Part shown: piece by piece, positions 26,083-35,913 of the stretch
Layout: each line of letters starts with the position of its first letter
Numbering within the stretch: position 1 is the first letter of the stretch
NCBI RefSeq assembly: GCF_001908235.1
Contig: NZ_LGHK01000037.1
Span: 16,324 to 80,323, forward strand
Source: Bradyrhizobium sp. NAS96.2
Lineage (GTDB): Bacteria; Pseudomonadota; Alphaproteobacteria; Rhizobiales; Xanthobacteraceae
Length of the DNA: 64,000 bases
Direction: 5' to 3'
The notes under the pieces: model-generated
What the model saw: the letters and a program-made list of their open reading frames with translations, nothing else
Databases searched by the model: none
Told to the model about the DNA's origin: nothing
Program-made: the position numbers and the translations under genes

Positions 26083-26399
26083 GGCGGGGCCAGTACGACG
26101 CCGCGCACACCTGCATTTGCAGGGGCGACTGCGCGCCGTCTCGCGAGCAAGCGACGGCGATCGGCGTGCTGATTGTCGATCGCTTCCTCGCCGACAACAA
26201 TCTCGCGGAGCGATCGATTGCCCGATGCGCCGCCACATCTCGCGCATTTGAGTACGCTGACCGCGCCGCGGGATATTGAATTCCGCGTAGTGAAACCATC
26301 GCGCGACAGTGAGCGCGAGCGCGCGTTTCCGCTGTTCTTGCCGACAAAAAATGCGCTACTGGTTTTGTGAAACGAAACAGCACAGGCGAGGGATCTCAG
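26083..26399. other. Gap without recognised gene
   Basis: 317 bases between the nitroreductase and acyl-CoA dehydrogenase genes. I see no convincing gene, terminator or repeat here; the promoter of the dehydrogenase is expected in its right half. Confidence 0.4.
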
Positions 26400-27563
26400 A
26401 TGAGCGATGACGAACAGACAGCCATGATCCGCGAGACTGTCGCGAGATTTGTCGATCGCGAACTGATCCCGCTCGAGCCGCAATATCTGAAATCGAAACT
26501 GCCCGGCAGCGATCATCCCGAGCTCACATCGGAACAGCGCAAGCGGCTGCGCGACGTCTCCAAGGAGCTCGGCCTCTGGGGCCTCGATGCGCCCGAGGAT
26601 CTCGGCGGCCACGATTTGCCGACGCGCACGATGGCGGCGGTGCATGAAGAGCTTGGCCGCAGCTGCGTGCCGTTCGTGCTGCCGCCGGACTCGCCGAACC
26701 TGCGCATGCTGCAGGCGGTCGGCACCGACGCGCAGAAGAAGAAATATCTGCAGCCTTATATCGAGGGTCGGATGGCGTCGGCGATCGCGATCTCCGAGCC
26801 CGGCGCCGGCGGCGATCCCGCAGGCATGAAGACGCGCGCGGTGCTCGAAGGCGAACAGTGGGTACTGAACGGCCGCAAGATCTGGATCAGCAATGCGCGC
26901 GCCGCCGACTTCATCATCGTGATGGCGCGCGTCGGCAACGATCAGCGCCAGGGCGGCATCACCTCCTTCATCGTCGAGAAGGGCACGCCCGGCTTCATCA
27001 TCGAGCGCGAGATCCCGATGGTCGGCGGCGGCTCGACCTATGAGATCGTGTTCGAGGACTGCCGCATCCCGAAGGACTCGGTGCTGGGCGAGGTCGGCAA
27101 GGGCTACGCACCGATGCAGCTGCGGCTGCGCACGCGCCGGCTCGAGATGGGATCGACCTGTGTCGGCATCACCAAGCGCGCGCTCGACATGATGTGCGAG
27201 CACGCCAAGCAGCGCGAGACCTTTGGCGTCAGGCTCGCCGAGCGCCAGGCGATCCAGTGGTGGATTGCCGATATCTCCACGCGCATGCATGCGTGCCGGC
27301 TGATGGTGCGCGAGGCCGCCGACAAGACCGATCGCGGCGAGGACATCCGCCACGAAGCCTCGATGATCAAGGTGTTCGCGACCGAGATGGCCTATGACGC
27401 CTGCGACCACGCCATGCAGACGCTCGGCGCGCTCGGCGTGACGCTGGAGTTGCCGCTGAATGCGCTCTGGCAGAAGGCCCGCCTGATGCGGGTCTATGAG
27501 GGCCCGAGCGAGGTTCATCGCCAGGCGATCGCCCGCCGCGTGCTCGGCCTGCGGGGAGGTTAG
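26400..27563 (+). CDS. Acyl-CoA dehydrogenase
   Basis: 387 residues. Family signatures visible are AIAISEPGAGGDPAG (FAD/substrate segment), the WVLNGRKIWISNA loop and a C-terminal MQTLGALGVT...MRVYEGPSEVHRQAIARRVLG region. The reaction is FAD-dependent alpha,beta-dehydrogenation of an acyl-CoA; chain preference cannot be read. The ATG at 26400 (GCGAGGG upstream) is used rather than the GTG at 26367. A palindromic repeat lies just after the stop. Confidence 0.95.
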   Translation: MSDDEQTAMIRETVARFVDRELIPLEPQYLKSKLPGSDHPELTSEQRKRLRDVSKELGLWGLDAPEDLGGHDLPTRTMAAVHEELGRSCVPFVLPPDSPNLRMLQAVGTDAQKKKYLQPYIEGRMASAIAISEPGAGGDPAGMKTRAVLEGEQWVLNGRKIWISNARAADFIIVMARVGNDQRQGGITSFIVEKGTPGFIIEREIPMVGGGSTYEIVFEDCRIPKDSVLGEVGKGYAPMQLRLRTRRLEMGSTCVGITKRALDMMCEHAKQRETFGVRLAERQAIQWWIADISTRMHACRLMVREAADKTDRGEDIRHEASMIKVFATEMAYDACDHAMQTLGALGVTLELPLNALWQKARLMRVYEGPSEVHRQAIARRVLGLRGG

Positions 27564-27590
27564 GGAGCTGCAGAGCCCCTAAGCGATCCG

Positions 27591-27675
27591 CGTCATTGCG
27601 AGGAGCGACAGCGACGAAGCAATCCATATCTCCACTTGCGGTACGATGGATTGCATCGCTGCGCTCGCAATGACG
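27591..27675. repeat. Dispersed 85-bp palindromic repeat, family 2
   Basis: Starts CGTCATTGCGAGGAGCGACAG and ends with the inverted GCGCTCGCAATGACG; internal arms AAGCAATCCAT / ATGGATTGCAT. A second copy, nested in another repeat, lies at 51526-51612. These are typical of Bradyrhizobium intergenic palindromes. Confidence 0.85.
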
Positions 27676-27718
27676 TGGATAGAGTCGTCGTCACGCCGTG
27701 ACTACGGCACGCGGCCGA

Positions 27719-29800
27719 CTACGCCGCCCGCACGTCGGAGAGGAAGCGGTTGACTTGGCCGGCGAGGTCCTTGGACTGCGTCGAGAGCTGTTCGGCCGCG
27801 CCCAGCACTTGGTTCGCGGCGGCGCCGGTGTCGTCGGCGGCGTGCTGCACGCCGGAGATGTTGGAATTGACCTCCTGGGTGCCGCGGGCGGCTTCCTGTA
27901 CGCTGCGCGAGATCTCCTTGGTCGCCGAGCCCTGTTCCTCGATCGCGGCGGCAATCGCGGTGCCGATCTGGTCGATCTCGGTGATGACGTCGACGACGCT
28001 GCGGATGGCGGTCACGGTCTCGTCGCTCGCGGTCTGGATCGCGGTGATCTGCTCGGAAATCTCGGTGGTCGCCTTGGCGGTCTGACCGGCCAACGACTTC
28101 ACCTCCGAGGCGACGACGGCAAAGCCACGGCCGGCCTCGCCGGCGCGGGCCGCCTCGATGGTGGCGTTGAGCGCGAGCAGATTGGTCTGCGCCGCGATGC
28201 TCTGGATCAGCGTCACGACGTCACCGATCTTCTGCGCGCCCTCGGCCAGCGAGCGCGCGGTGTCGCCGGTGCGGCGGGCATGATCGACCGCACGCGCGGC
28301 GATCTCGGTCGAGGTCGCGACCTGGCGGGCGATCTCCGAGATCGAGGAGGTGAGTTCCTCGGTCGCGCTCGCGACCGTCTGCACGTTGGTCGAGGTCTGA
28401 TCCGAGGCAGCGGCGACGACCGCGGCCTGGCGGTTGGTGGCGGCGGCGGTCGCCGACATCGATTGCGCCGTATCCTCCATGACAGAGGAGGCCGCGGACA
28501 AGCCGCCGACCAGTTCGGTGACCTTGGCCTCGAACGCGCGGGTCAGATCGTCGAGCACCCGGGCGCGCCGCATCTTGACGTCGTTCTCGGCTTCCTTCTC
28601 GGTCGCGAGGCGGTCGGCCTCGATCCTGTTGTCCTTGAACACCTGCACGGCGGCGGCCATCGCGCCGATCTCGTCGTTGCGCGCGGCGCCCGGGATCGCC
28701 TCGGCGACGTCGCCCGCGGCAAGACGCGACATCCGGCCGGTGAGGGCAGCGATCGGGTTGAGGATGCGGCGGCGGACCATGACGATGAGGCCGGCGCTGA
28801 CGGCGATGACCGCGAGCAGCCCGATCATTGTGATCACGAAGCTGAAGCGCGCCGCCGAATAGGCGCTGGCAAGCACCTGCTCGGCATTCTCGTAGAATGC
28901 GTCGCGCACGGTGATGATGGCGGCGAGGCCGATCTGCGATTCCGGATAGTAGGTGTCGAGATCCTGCTCGTACTTGCCGGTCACGGCTCCTTCCTTGGCG
29001 AACTTCAGCGCCTTGCCGAAGCGCTCGACATAGTCGGCTTGCATCTTGCCGAGCGCCGTCATGACGTTCGCGGGCGTCGCCGGGTTGTTGCGCAATTCCT
29101 GCAAGGTCGAGAGGATCTGCTCGGTACGGCCGGTCGAGCGATAGAGCTCCATCTTCTCCGGCTCGGTCGCGACGCGCTTGGCGCCGACCAGCGCCTTGTG
29201 CAGGCTCGCGTTGAGGCCGCCGGTATCGCGCAGCATCCAGGCAACGTTGGCGTAGCTGGCCTGGCGATAGGCATTGCCGTCGAGGCCGGCGAGGCGGCGC
29301 ACCTGCTCGTCGAGCAGCGTGGTGACACCAGCGTTGAACACGGAATTGTCGGCGACGATCTTGCCGGCAGCGGCGCGGCGGGCCTCGGCCGGACCGGCGA
29401 TCGCAGCGGCAATGGCATCGCGCAGCCCGGTAAACTTCACCTTCAGCGCATCGATCTCGCGCGCGACGGCCTCACCATCGTCGAGCGATCCCGGCAGGGT
29501 GGCGCGGACCTGGTTGACCTTGGTAAGGGCGCCGTCGGTCAGCTTACGCTGACGGTCGAGTTCGGCGATCTGCTTCGGTTCGATCGTGGCTCCCCCGAGC
29601 AGCAAATTGGTGGCGTAGCCACGCTCGGGATTCATGTAGCGCGGGATATCGCCGACGGCGCGGACGATCTCGAGCCGGCTCTGCGCAGTCGAGACCTTGT
29701 CCATGGTCTGGTACTTGGTGACCGCGACATAGGCCGCGAGGCCGCCGCCGACCGCGGACAATGAGACGATCGCGGCCGTCAGGAGAGTACCGATTTTCAT
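27719..29800 (-). CDS. Methyl-accepting chemotaxis protein
   Basis: 693 residues: N-terminal membrane helix (about 7-25), a large periplasmic helical sensor domain, a second membrane helix (about 320-340), HAMP domain, and a C-terminal signalling domain with the hairpin tip segment [30 protein letters not shown]. It reports ligand binding to the CheA/CheW complex. The ATG at 29800 begins the signal-anchor helix, and the frame open to 29842 is not used. No che genes are adjacent, so it is an orphan receptor. Ligand unknown. Confidence 0.95.
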   Translation of the reverse strand: MKIGTLLTAAIVSLSAVGGGLAAYVAVTKYQTMDKVSTAQSRLEIVRAVGDIPRYMNPERGYATNLLLGGATIEPKQIAELDRQRKLTDGALTKVNQVRATLPGSLDDGEAVAREIDALKVKFTGLRDAIAAAIAGPAEARRAAAGKIVADNSVFNAGVTTLLDEQVRRLAGLDGNAYRQASYANVAWMLRDTGGLNASLHKALVGAKRVATEPEKMELYRSTGRTEQILSTLQELRNNPATPANVMTALGKMQADYVERFGKALKFAKEGAVTGKYEQDLDTYYPESQIGLAAIITVRDAFYENAEQVLASAYSAARFSFVITMIGLLAVIAVSAGLIVMVRRRILNPIAALTGRMSRLAAGDVAEAIPGAARNDEIGAMAAAVQVFKDNRIEADRLATEKEAENDVKMRRARVLDDLTRAFEAKVTELVGGLSAASSVMEDTAQSMSATAAATNRQAAVVAAASDQTSTNVQTVASATEELTSSISEIARQVATSTEIAARAVDHARRTGDTARSLAEGAQKIGDVVTLIQSIAAQTNLLALNATIEAARAGEAGRGFAVVASEVKSLAGQTAKATTEISEQITAIQTASDETVTAIRSVVDVITEIDQIGTAIAAAIEEQGSATKEISRSVQEAARGTQEVNSNISGVQHAADDTGAAANQVLGAAEQLSTQSKDLAGQVNRFLSDVRAA

Positions 29801-29963
29801 GGGATGCGCGCCATTTCTTGACGGGAGAGGGAGAGGCCTCAACCGTACCGGGAGCGCATTAAGCTAGGGTTTATGATACGGAGCCGCGGCGGCCCCGCAC
29901 ATCCGTATTGTCCGAAAGTCGAGGGGCCGCACCGCCGGCGGCGCGTGGCGGCGGGCGCGCGGG

Positions 29964-30215
29964 TCAGTGCCCGTCGTCGTCCGTGCCCTTGGTCGCGGCG
30001 CGGTGTTGCGTGGCGCCGTTGGAGCCCGCTTCGCCGCAGGGAAGCTGGTTCCAGGTGCCGTCGGCGGCCTGCTGGTAGGCCTGGCAGCCGGCCGAAGTGG
30101 TGGCGGTGGATTTCTCTTCGGCTTTCTGCCGCTCGGTGCTCTTCGCCAGCACTGGCGTCGCCAGGGCAGCGATGGCTGCAAGCGAGCCTGCGAAAACCAG
30201 CTTTGCGATCCGCAT
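29964..30215 (-). CDS. Small exported protein (83 aa)
   Basis: A signal peptide (MRIAKLVFAGSLAAIAALATPVLA) precedes a short hydrophilic mature part with two cysteines (GCQAYQQAADGTWNQLPC). The ATG at 30215 follows GAAGGAGAACCCGAC, a strong site. No family recognised; likely periplasmic. Confidence 0.72.
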   Translation of the reverse strand: MRIAKLVFAGSLAAIAALATPVLAKSTERQKAEEKSTATTSAGCQAYQQAADGTWNQLPCGEAGSNGATQHRAATKGTDDDGH

Positions 30216-30392
30216 GTCGGGTTCTCCTTCTCGAAGCAAATCCATATCCAGAAAAGAAATCTGGCGATTTTGGGCCGCGGCGAAGCGCCTGCGACCAATT
30301 GCTTAATGCCAGGAAAACGGGCCGGAATGCCGGTTAACATCTGCGCACCGCGTCGCGGGGCGGCTGTCGCAGCGCCGTGGTAGGATCGGGCC

Positions 30393-30983
30393 ATGACCCA
30401 CCGCATTCTCGTTCTCTACGGCTCCTATCGTTCGGATCGCATGGGCATCCGGCTGGCCCACTTCGTCATCGACGGCCTTCGCGGGCGGGGCGACGATGTC
30501 GAGTTGATCGACGCCAAGGAGGTCGGCCTGCCGATGCTCGACCGCATGTACAAGGAGCATCCCAAAGGGCAGGCGCCGGCCGTGCTGGAAACGCTCGCCG
30601 GCAAGATCCGCGACGCCGACGGCTTCCTGTTCGTCACCGGCGAATACAATTGGGGCATCCAGCCCGGGCTGAAGAACCTGACCGATCATTTCCTCGAGGA
30701 ATGGTTCTGGCGTCCGGCGGCGATCGCGAGCTATTCGGCCGGACGGTTCGCCGGAGCGCGCGCCGCGACCGCTTGGCACGGCACGCTGTCGGAGATGGGC
30801 ATGGTGGTGATCTCGAGCACGATCAGCGCGGGGCCGATCGCGCAGACGCTGTCGGCCGAAGGCAAGCCGATCGGCGAGGGCGGCAAGTCGCTCGAACGCG
30901 CCTTTCCACGCTTTGCCGACGACTTCAGCTGGTGGATCGAAGCCGCCAAGGCACAGCGGGCGCGCAAGGCGCCGCCATATTGA
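30393..30983 (+). CDS. NADPH-dependent FMN reductase
   Basis: 196 residues with a flavodoxin-like fold: ILVLYGSYRSDRMGIRLA (phosphate-binding loop), VTGEYNWGIQPGLKNLTDH (the family YN motif) and the strand-rich C-terminus. Enzymes of this type reduce FMN, quinones or chromate with NADPH. It is followed 32 bases later by an SDR gene in the same direction; they may be one operon. Confidence 0.9.
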   Translation: MTHRILVLYGSYRSDRMGIRLAHFVIDGLRGRGDDVELIDAKEVGLPMLDRMYKEHPKGQAPAVLETLAGKIRDADGFLFVTGEYNWGIQPGLKNLTDHFLEEWFWRPAAIASYSAGRFAGARAATAWHGTLSEMGMVVISSTISAGPIAQTLSAEGKPIGEGGKSLERAFPRFADDFSWWIEAAKAQRARKAPPY

Positions 30984-31015
30984 GCACGAGTCCGCCAGGT
31001 CAGGAGTTTGGAGCC

Positions 31016-31798
31016 ATGAGCCTCTTCACATCGCCCTTCGATCCCGCGCGCGAGGCGGCCATGGTGACCGGCGCCGGCAACGGCATCGGCCGCGCCATCG
31101 CGCAGGCGCTGGTCGGCGAAGGCGTGCGCACGGTGTTCGCCGACCTGCATGAGGATCGGGTCATGGCCGCGATCAAGGCCGCCCCGCGTCCCGAGTTAGC
31201 GGTCCCGTGGGTCGGCGATCTCGCGCAGCGTAAGGCGTGCGACGCTCTGCTGGCGCATGCGCAAGGTGCGGTCGGACAGGTGACCCATTTCGTCCACAGC
31301 GCCTCGCCGCCGCGCCGCGAGGCCGATCATGCGATGGCGGTCGATGAAGAGACCTGGCAGCAGATGCACGCAGTCAATCTCGATGCCGGCTTTCACCTGT
31401 CGCGCGAATTGGCGCGCAAGCTGATCGCAGAAAAGACGCCGGGCTCGTTCCTGCTGCTCACCTCGCTGCATGCCGGCACGCCGCGCAACCTGCCGCATTA
31501 CTCGACGGCGAAGGCCGGCATGGCGATGCTGGTGAAGGAGCTTGCCAAGAGCTGGGGCCGCCATGGCATCCGCGTCAATGCGCTGGTGCCCGGCGCGATC
31601 GCGGCCGGCGGCTTCGTCGCCGATCCCGCGCTCGCAAAGCACATTCCGCTCGGCCGGCTCGGCCAGGCGGACGATCTTGCGCCGCTGGCGCTCGCCGTGC
31701 TCTCGCACAAGCTCTCCGGCTACGTCACCGGCGCAGCGATCGTGGTCGACGGCGGATTGTCGCTGACCAACTGGTTCGCGCCGCCGGAGCTCGATTGA
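31016..31798 (+). CDS. Short-chain dehydrogenase/reductase
   Basis: 260 residues with TGAGNGIG (cofactor loop), NxAG-region replaced by HSASPP, the catalytic Ser in LLTSLHAG and YSTAK (Tyr and Lys), and the C-terminal ITG-like YVTGAAIVVDGGLSLT. NAD(P)-dependent oxidoreductase, substrate unknown. The ATG at 31016 follows CAGGAGTTTGGAGCC. The long frame that runs through the preceding gene is not used. Confidence 0.88.
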   Translation: MSLFTSPFDPAREAAMVTGAGNGIGRAIAQALVGEGVRTVFADLHEDRVMAAIKAAPRPELAVPWVGDLAQRKACDALLAHAQGAVGQVTHFVHSASPPRREADHAMAVDEETWQQMHAVNLDAGFHLSRELARKLIAEKTPGSFLLLTSLHAGTPRNLPHYSTAKAGMAMLVKELAKSWGRHGIRVNALVPGAIAAGGFVADPALAKHIPLGRLGQADDLAPLALAVLSHKLSGYVTGAAIVVDGGLSLTNWFAPPELD

Positions 31799-31811
31799 GA
31801 ATTGAAGTGGA

Positions 31812-32195
31812 TTACTTGGTCCTGATGTAGCCCGCGAGCCGCGACTTCTGGTCCTGGCACCAGGTTGTCATGCTGCCGGCACGGCGCTGATCGAGGTCTG
31901 TGGTCTGGGTTGCGATCGCAACTTCCGTCATCAGATCGTCGGGCTGCTTCTCGCCCATCTTGCCGCCGGTGTGCATGTAGGCGATCGCCTTGCGCACCTG
32001 CTCGGTGGTGCCGTCGGGCAGGTGCATGTCCTGCGCCCGCTGCACGAGGTCCTGATAGACCAGATCGGTGCCGGGGCACTCGACCTTGGCGGCAAAGGCC
32101 TGCAGCACCATCGTGACATAGGCCGCGCGCGGATCGGCGGCGTGGGCCGGTGTTGCCGCGACGATCAGGCCGCCGATCAGCAGAGCGTAACGCAT
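31812..32195 (-). CDS. Exported hypothetical protein (127 aa)
   Basis: A signal peptide (MRYALLIGGLIVAATPAHA) and a helical mature domain with two cysteines (ECPGTDL, TWCQDQK). The start is supported by GGGAGGAATTCG. I do not recognise a family. Convergent with the SDR gene and divergent from the L,D-transpeptidase gene. Confidence 0.7.
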   Translation of the reverse strand: MRYALLIGGLIVAATPAHAADPRAAYVTMVLQAFAAKVECPGTDLVYQDLVQRAQDMHLPDGTTEQVRKAIAYMHTGGKMGEKQPDDLMTEVAIATQTTDLDQRRAGSMTTWCQDQKSRLAGYIRTK

Positions 32196-32371
32196 CGAAT
32201 TCCTCCCGAGGTTTTAGAGATTTTGCCGCAAGGCTAGCGTTCGCGGGAACCGACTGCAACCGTAAGGACACACTTCCCGAGGGAACCGATCAAACAGCCG
32301 TGTTCCAATCGGGGTTGCCACGATTTCAGCACGATTTCGGCAGCAAGTGCCACAAGTTGACGCAGGGGAGA

Positions 32372-33001
32372 ATGATCGTGTCGAAGTTGGGGCTTGCTGC
32401 GGTGCTGGTGGGTTCGCTTGCGCTTGGCGGCTGCATGCAGGCGACGCTGTCGCCGGTGACCGATGCTGCGATGACGCCGCGCGATCGGCAATTGCTGGCG
32501 CATCCGCCCTATGCGGAGGCCAGGATCCCGGATCAGTTCCAGCGCCACATTGTCGATTACACGCGGAAGGAGCAGCCGGGTTCGATCCTGGTCGATACCG
32601 ATGCGCGCTACCTCTATTACGTGCTGCCCGGCGGCAAGGCGATCCGCTACGGCGTCGCCGTCGGCGAGGAGGCGATGGCCTTCTCCGGCGTGGCCACGGT
32701 CGGTCGTCTGGCCGAGTGGCCCGACTGGGTTCCGACCCAGGACATCCAGGAGCGGCTCGGACCGTATCCGAAGCGGGTCGCAGGTGGACCGGCCAATCCG
32801 CTGGGTGCCCGGGGCATCTACCTCTACCAGGGCAACAAGGACACGCTGTACCGCATCCACGGCACCAACCAGCCCGAATATATCGGGCAGGCGATCTCGT
32901 CGGGCTGTATCCGCATGAACAATGCCGACGTCATCGACCTCTACCAGCACGTCAAGCCGGGCGCGACCGTGGTCGTGCTGCCGCCGGGACAGAGCGCGTA
33001 A
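32372..33001 (+). CDS. L,D-transpeptidase lipoprotein (YkuD/ErfK type)
   Basis: 209 residues. A lipoprotein signal with LGGC (Cys21) is followed by a YkuD domain whose catalytic motif is complete: HGTNQPEYIGQAISSGCIRM, with the nucleophile Cys in SGCIR. These enzymes form 3-3 peptidoglycan crosslinks or attach proteins to peptidoglycan in the periplasm. The ATG at 32372 (GGGGAGA upstream) is used rather than the frame from 32150. A strong terminator follows. Confidence 0.93.
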   Translation: MIVSKLGLAAVLVGSLALGGCMQATLSPVTDAAMTPRDRQLLAHPPYAEARIPDQFQRHIVDYTRKEQPGSILVDTDARYLYYVLPGGKAIRYGVAVGEEAMAFSGVATVGRLAEWPDWVPTQDIQERLGPYPKRVAGGPANPLGARGIYLYQGNKDTLYRIHGTNQPEYIGQAISSGCIRMNNADVIDLYQHVKPGATVVVLPPGQSA

Positions 33002-33015
33002 TTCGCACTCAAAAT

Positions 33016-33060
33016 GCAAAGCGGCCGGTCGCGTCATCGCGACCGGCCGCTTTTTCTTTA
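33016..33060 (+). terminator. Rho-independent terminator of L,D-transpeptidase gene
   Basis: AAGCGGCCGGTCGCG-TCAT-CGCGACCGGCCGCTT followed by TTTTCTTT: a perfect 15-base stem, one of the strongest in the window. Being flanked by A and T runs, it may also serve the convergent gene. Confidence 0.93.
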
Positions 33061-33075
33061 GCCGTTGGTTAGCCG

Positions 33076-34182
33076 TCAGCGCAGCGGCATCGGCGGCCGA
33101 ACCACAGGGCCGCCATCATCGGCATCGACGACATTCGACTGCTGCTGCGGTTGCATCGGGCGCGGTGCCGCAGCTTGCGGCGCGGCTGCCACAGGGGGCG
33201 GCAGCGGTGCTGCTGATGCCGACGGAGGCGGCGGCGGGATATAGGCCTGCGCCGGCCGACGGATCGGCGGAGGAGCAACGGCCGCGTGCGGCACTGCCTG
33301 AGGCGTGACCGCGGCGCGCGGACGCGGCGCGACCGGCCGAGGTTCGACCGCCCTGGTCTCGGTCGTCCGTGCAACACGCTGCGCCAGCTGATCCTGGCTG
33401 GCCTTGAGCTGATCGATGCTGGTCTTGAGCTGCTCGATCTGCTGTCCCATCGACGCGAGATCGCGCGCCATCGACTGCAACAACTGCGTTTGGTCAGGTG
33501 CAGCTGCGGCTGGCGCCGCCGGCGTAGCGGGCGCAACCGGTGCAGCGGCGGCAGCCGGTATCGGGGCGGCAGTCGGTGGTGCTGCGGCTGGAGCCGGCTG
33601 CGCTGCGGCGACGTCCTGTGGTGCAGCGGCTGGAGCGGCCTCAGCCGGCTGATCAGTGGCGGCGGCTTGCGCGACGGGCGGGCTCACCTGGTCGGAGGCG
33701 GGAGCCGCTTTACCCGGCAGCAGCGACGTCAGGGCCTCGACCTGAGGCGCGTACTCCGCCACCAGCTGCTTGACGCGATGTCCGTAGTGTTGCCACGCCG
33801 CGGTGCCCATGGCACCGGCGATCGCGAACACGAACCAGAAGGCGCGGATCGCCCATTTGTTGGCGGGGCGCGGCGCGCGGTCTAGCCTGATGTCGTCCAG
33901 TCTGCCGTCGTGGCTTGGCGCGCTGTACGCCGGCTCGGCCGGCGGCACCGGCGTCACTGGTACCGGCGTGACCGGCGGCACCGAGGCGGCCGCAGCGGCG
34001 TACGCGATCGATGGCGTGGACGAGGGCGCGAGACTCGGGCCGAAATACGGCTCGCGTTGCCCCGGCGCTGCCTTGCCGGCAGGTGCAGGCGCGGCGGCCG
34101 CATTGTCCGGGCGTGCCGGCGCGAAGCTGGGTTCGATCGCGAAAATATCGTGCGGATCAGCGTCTTTCAGTGTGGATTGCAT
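33076..34182 (-). CDS. Ala/Pro-rich single-pass membrane protein with coiled coil
   Basis: 368 residues. About 110 cytoplasmic residues, rich in Pro and Ala, then one membrane helix (WAIRAFWFVFAIAGAMGTAAW), a long low-complexity Ala/Pro stretch, a coiled coil (LLQSMARDLASMGQQIEQLKTSIDQLKASQDQLAQRV) and a Pro-rich end. The composition makes family assignment impossible. It could be an envelope-spanning or septal scaffold (inference). Convergent with the L,D-transpeptidase gene. Confidence 0.78.
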   Translation of the reverse strand: MQSTLKDADPHDIFAIEPSFAPARPDNAAAAPAPAGKAAPGQREPYFGPSLAPSSTPSIAYAAAAASVPPVTPVPVTPVPPAEPAYSAPSHDGRLDDIRLDRAPRPANKWAIRAFWFVFAIAGAMGTAAWQHYGHRVKQLVAEYAPQVEALTSLLPGKAAPASDQVSPPVAQAAATDQPAEAAPAAAPQDVAAAQPAPAAAPPTAAPIPAAAAAPVAPATPAAPAAAAPDQTQLLQSMARDLASMGQQIEQLKTSIDQLKASQDQLAQRVARTTETRAVEPRPVAPRPRAAVTPQAVPHAAVAPPPIRRPAQAYIPPPPPSASAAPLPPPVAAAPQAAAPRPMQPQQQSNVVDADDGGPVVRPPMPLR

Positions 34183-34565
34183 GGCGGTCCCCGTTTCAGT
34201 CCAAGGTCAACCGCAAATGGGCGGCCGGCAAATTTGCGCTCTGTATTAACCCCTAGCCCTGACCCCACGACTCCAGTCCGGTTTGACCAAAGCAAGGCGA
34301 GAGGGTGGAGAGGTTGGGGAGTTTCGGGAACCGATGCGGACAGCCGAGGCCGCGGGAAGCCACGCATGGCAGGGAACCCCAGGGCTTTGTTGTTTCCGGG
34401 GGAATCTCCTGAGTTGTGTGGCGCATCCACCACACCCGAGGGGAAATCGCGCAGTGCGCGGCGGGTCTGACTGCGGTCCGCCACCGTTCTGCCCCGATTG
34501 GATTCGGCTCATCAGGCGGGTGTTGGATTTTCGGCTTGGGCTGGGGCGCGAGTTGGGGATGCAAC
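34183..34565. promoter_or_regulatory. Gap between divergent membrane-protein and rlpA genes
   Basis: 383 bases. No supportable gene; short frames run on both strands without ribosome-binding sites. Several G-rich tracts lie at 34300-34400. It should hold the two divergent promoters. Confidence 0.4.
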
Positions 34566-35147
34566 ATGTCACGCGACGATGCAGTCATTTCGTACGTCGA
34601 CGTTATCGGCCGTGCGCGCGGTGCGGTGCCCGCGGCCCTGGTGGCTCATGGGCGAAGGCCGCTGCGGCTGTTCGCGGTCGTGATCGGCGCGGCGTCGCTT
34701 GCGGCCTGCGCACAGTCCTCCGTCGTCAGCCAGCGCTCGCAGGCGCTCGCGAGCCGGACGGCGTCGGTCGAGCCGACGCGGGCTGGGTCATCGGCGACGC
34801 GCACACATGTCGCAACCGCGCACCGGCATGCGCCCTACGCCGCGCGCGAGACTGCCGACAGCAAGATCGCGTCGCAGGGTGTTGCGAGCTTCTACAGCGA
34901 CGAGCAGGAGACCGCGAGCGGCGAGAAGTTCAACGCGCACGAACTGACTGCCGCGCATCCGACGTTGCCGTTCGGCACCAAGCTGCGCGTCACCGACGTC
35001 AAGACCGGCCGCTCGGTGACCGTGCGCGTCAATGACCGCGGGCCTTACGTCCCCGGGCGCATCGTCGACGTCTCGTATTCCGCGGCACAGTCGCTCGGCA
35101 TGATCGGCAAGGGCGTCGCCAATGTCAGGCTCGACGTGGTGCAGTGA
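34566..35147 (+). CDS. rlpA: RlpA-family septal ring lytic transglycosylase-like lipoprotein
   Basis: 193 residues. The double-psi beta-barrel has GVASFYSDEQETASGE (the active-site GxASxY start), LPFGTKLRVTDV, and VNDRGPYVPGRIVDVS with the catalytic Asp. A lipobox LAAC (Cys48) follows an unusually long 30-residue N-terminal extension; the actual start could be further in, but no better start codon with a site was found. RlpA cleaves denuded glycan strands. The SPOR domain present in the E. coli form is missing, as is common in short forms. Ends 30 bases before a truncated hydrolase fragment. Confidence 0.88.
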   Translation: MSRDDAVISYVDVIGRARGAVPAALVAHGRRPLRLFAVVIGAASLAACAQSSVVSQRSQALASRTASVEPTRAGSSATRTHVATAHRHAPYAARETADSKIASQGVASFYSDEQETASGEKFNAHELTAAHPTLPFGTKLRVTDVKTGRSVTVRVNDRGPYVPGRIVDVSYSAAQSLGMIGKGVANVRLDVVQ

Positions 35148-35181
35148 GCTGCCTCGCGCAGGCCTGGTTCGGGATTTTTTG

Positions 35182-35601
35182 GTGCCGGCTTCGTCGCCGG
35201 TCGCGGCGCAGATTTCCGGCAGGACGTGGCAGATGCCGGAGAATGCCGACGCGATCAAATCGGTCAGTCTCAGCTTCGCCGACAAGACCTGCACCTTCAC
35301 GCTCGAGGACGGCAGAGGCACGCACAAGGTCGAGGTCGGCCTCGACGCGCCGCGCGAGGGCACCACGACGATGACCGGCAACAAGCTGCATCACGAGTAC
35401 CAGCCAGATGTGATGCGCGTGGTCGCGAGCGGCAGCTGTCGCGACCTGCGCACCTTCGTGATGACCTGGACCTTCGTCGAATCGGCGTTCCGCGACACCG
35501 TGACCTGCACGTTCGAGGGACCGCAGGTGCGATTCGCGCGCAGCGTCAATGTCAACTCGTCGGCGCTGGATATGCCGACCTTGATGGGCAAGCTGGTGTA
35601 G
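35182..35601 (+). pseudogene. Orphan C-terminal domain of a serine hydrolase (beta-lactamase-related)
   Basis: In-frame from a GTG at 35182 for about 139 residues, the sequence (AQISGRTW...FADKTCTFTLEDG...TTTMTGNKLHHEY...TWTFVESAFRDTVTCTFEG...SVNVNSSA) looks like the beta-rich C-terminal domain that follows the catalytic domain in rhizobial class C-like serine hydrolases. The SxxK and YxN catalytic parts are absent, and no ribosome-binding site or signal peptide is visible. It is best read as a 3' remnant left after a deletion next to rlpA; expression as a stand-alone domain is not excluded. Confidence 0.6.
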
Positions 35602-35671
35602 CCGCGATCACAAATTGCGCTCTGCCGCAACTTGCGGCGGGCTTCCACCAAATTGTCACACTCCCAGCGAA

Positions 35672-35911
35672 ATGCAGCCCAAAGCCGCTGCCAACACACC
35701 GCCGATGGACGATCTCGGCGAGGGACAAGCATTGGCCTACAAGATGATCGCAGAACGCGAGAACGAGACGGTCAGGATCGAGCGGGAGAGCACCTTCATC
35801 ATCATCGCCAAGGCCAGGGTCTGGGCCAGCGAGGGGTGGCAGGTGGTGATCACCGACAAGGACGGAAAATCATACCCGCCCGAGGAATTCGACAAGCTGC
35901 TCGCGGCATGA
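35672..35911 (+). CDS. Small conserved-type hypothetical protein
   Basis: 79 residues from ATG 35672, or 68 from ATG 35705 (MDDLGEGQALAYKMIAERENETVRIERE). A helix then a beta-rich end with VWASEGWQVVITDKDGKSYPPEEFD, a compact alpha/beta domain. No known function. It converges with the methyltransferase gene with only 2 bases between stops. Confidence 0.65.
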   Translation: MQPKAAANTPPMDDLGEGQALAYKMIAERENETVRIERESTFIIIAKARVWASEGWQVVITDKDGKSYPPEEFDKLLAA

Positions 35912-35913
35912 TG

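Noticed and set aside
27698..29764. Long forward-strand open frame (688 codons) over the chemoreceptor gene
   Set aside because: It is antisense to a well-supported chemoreceptor, has no recognisable domain and is typical of shadow frames in high-GC DNA.
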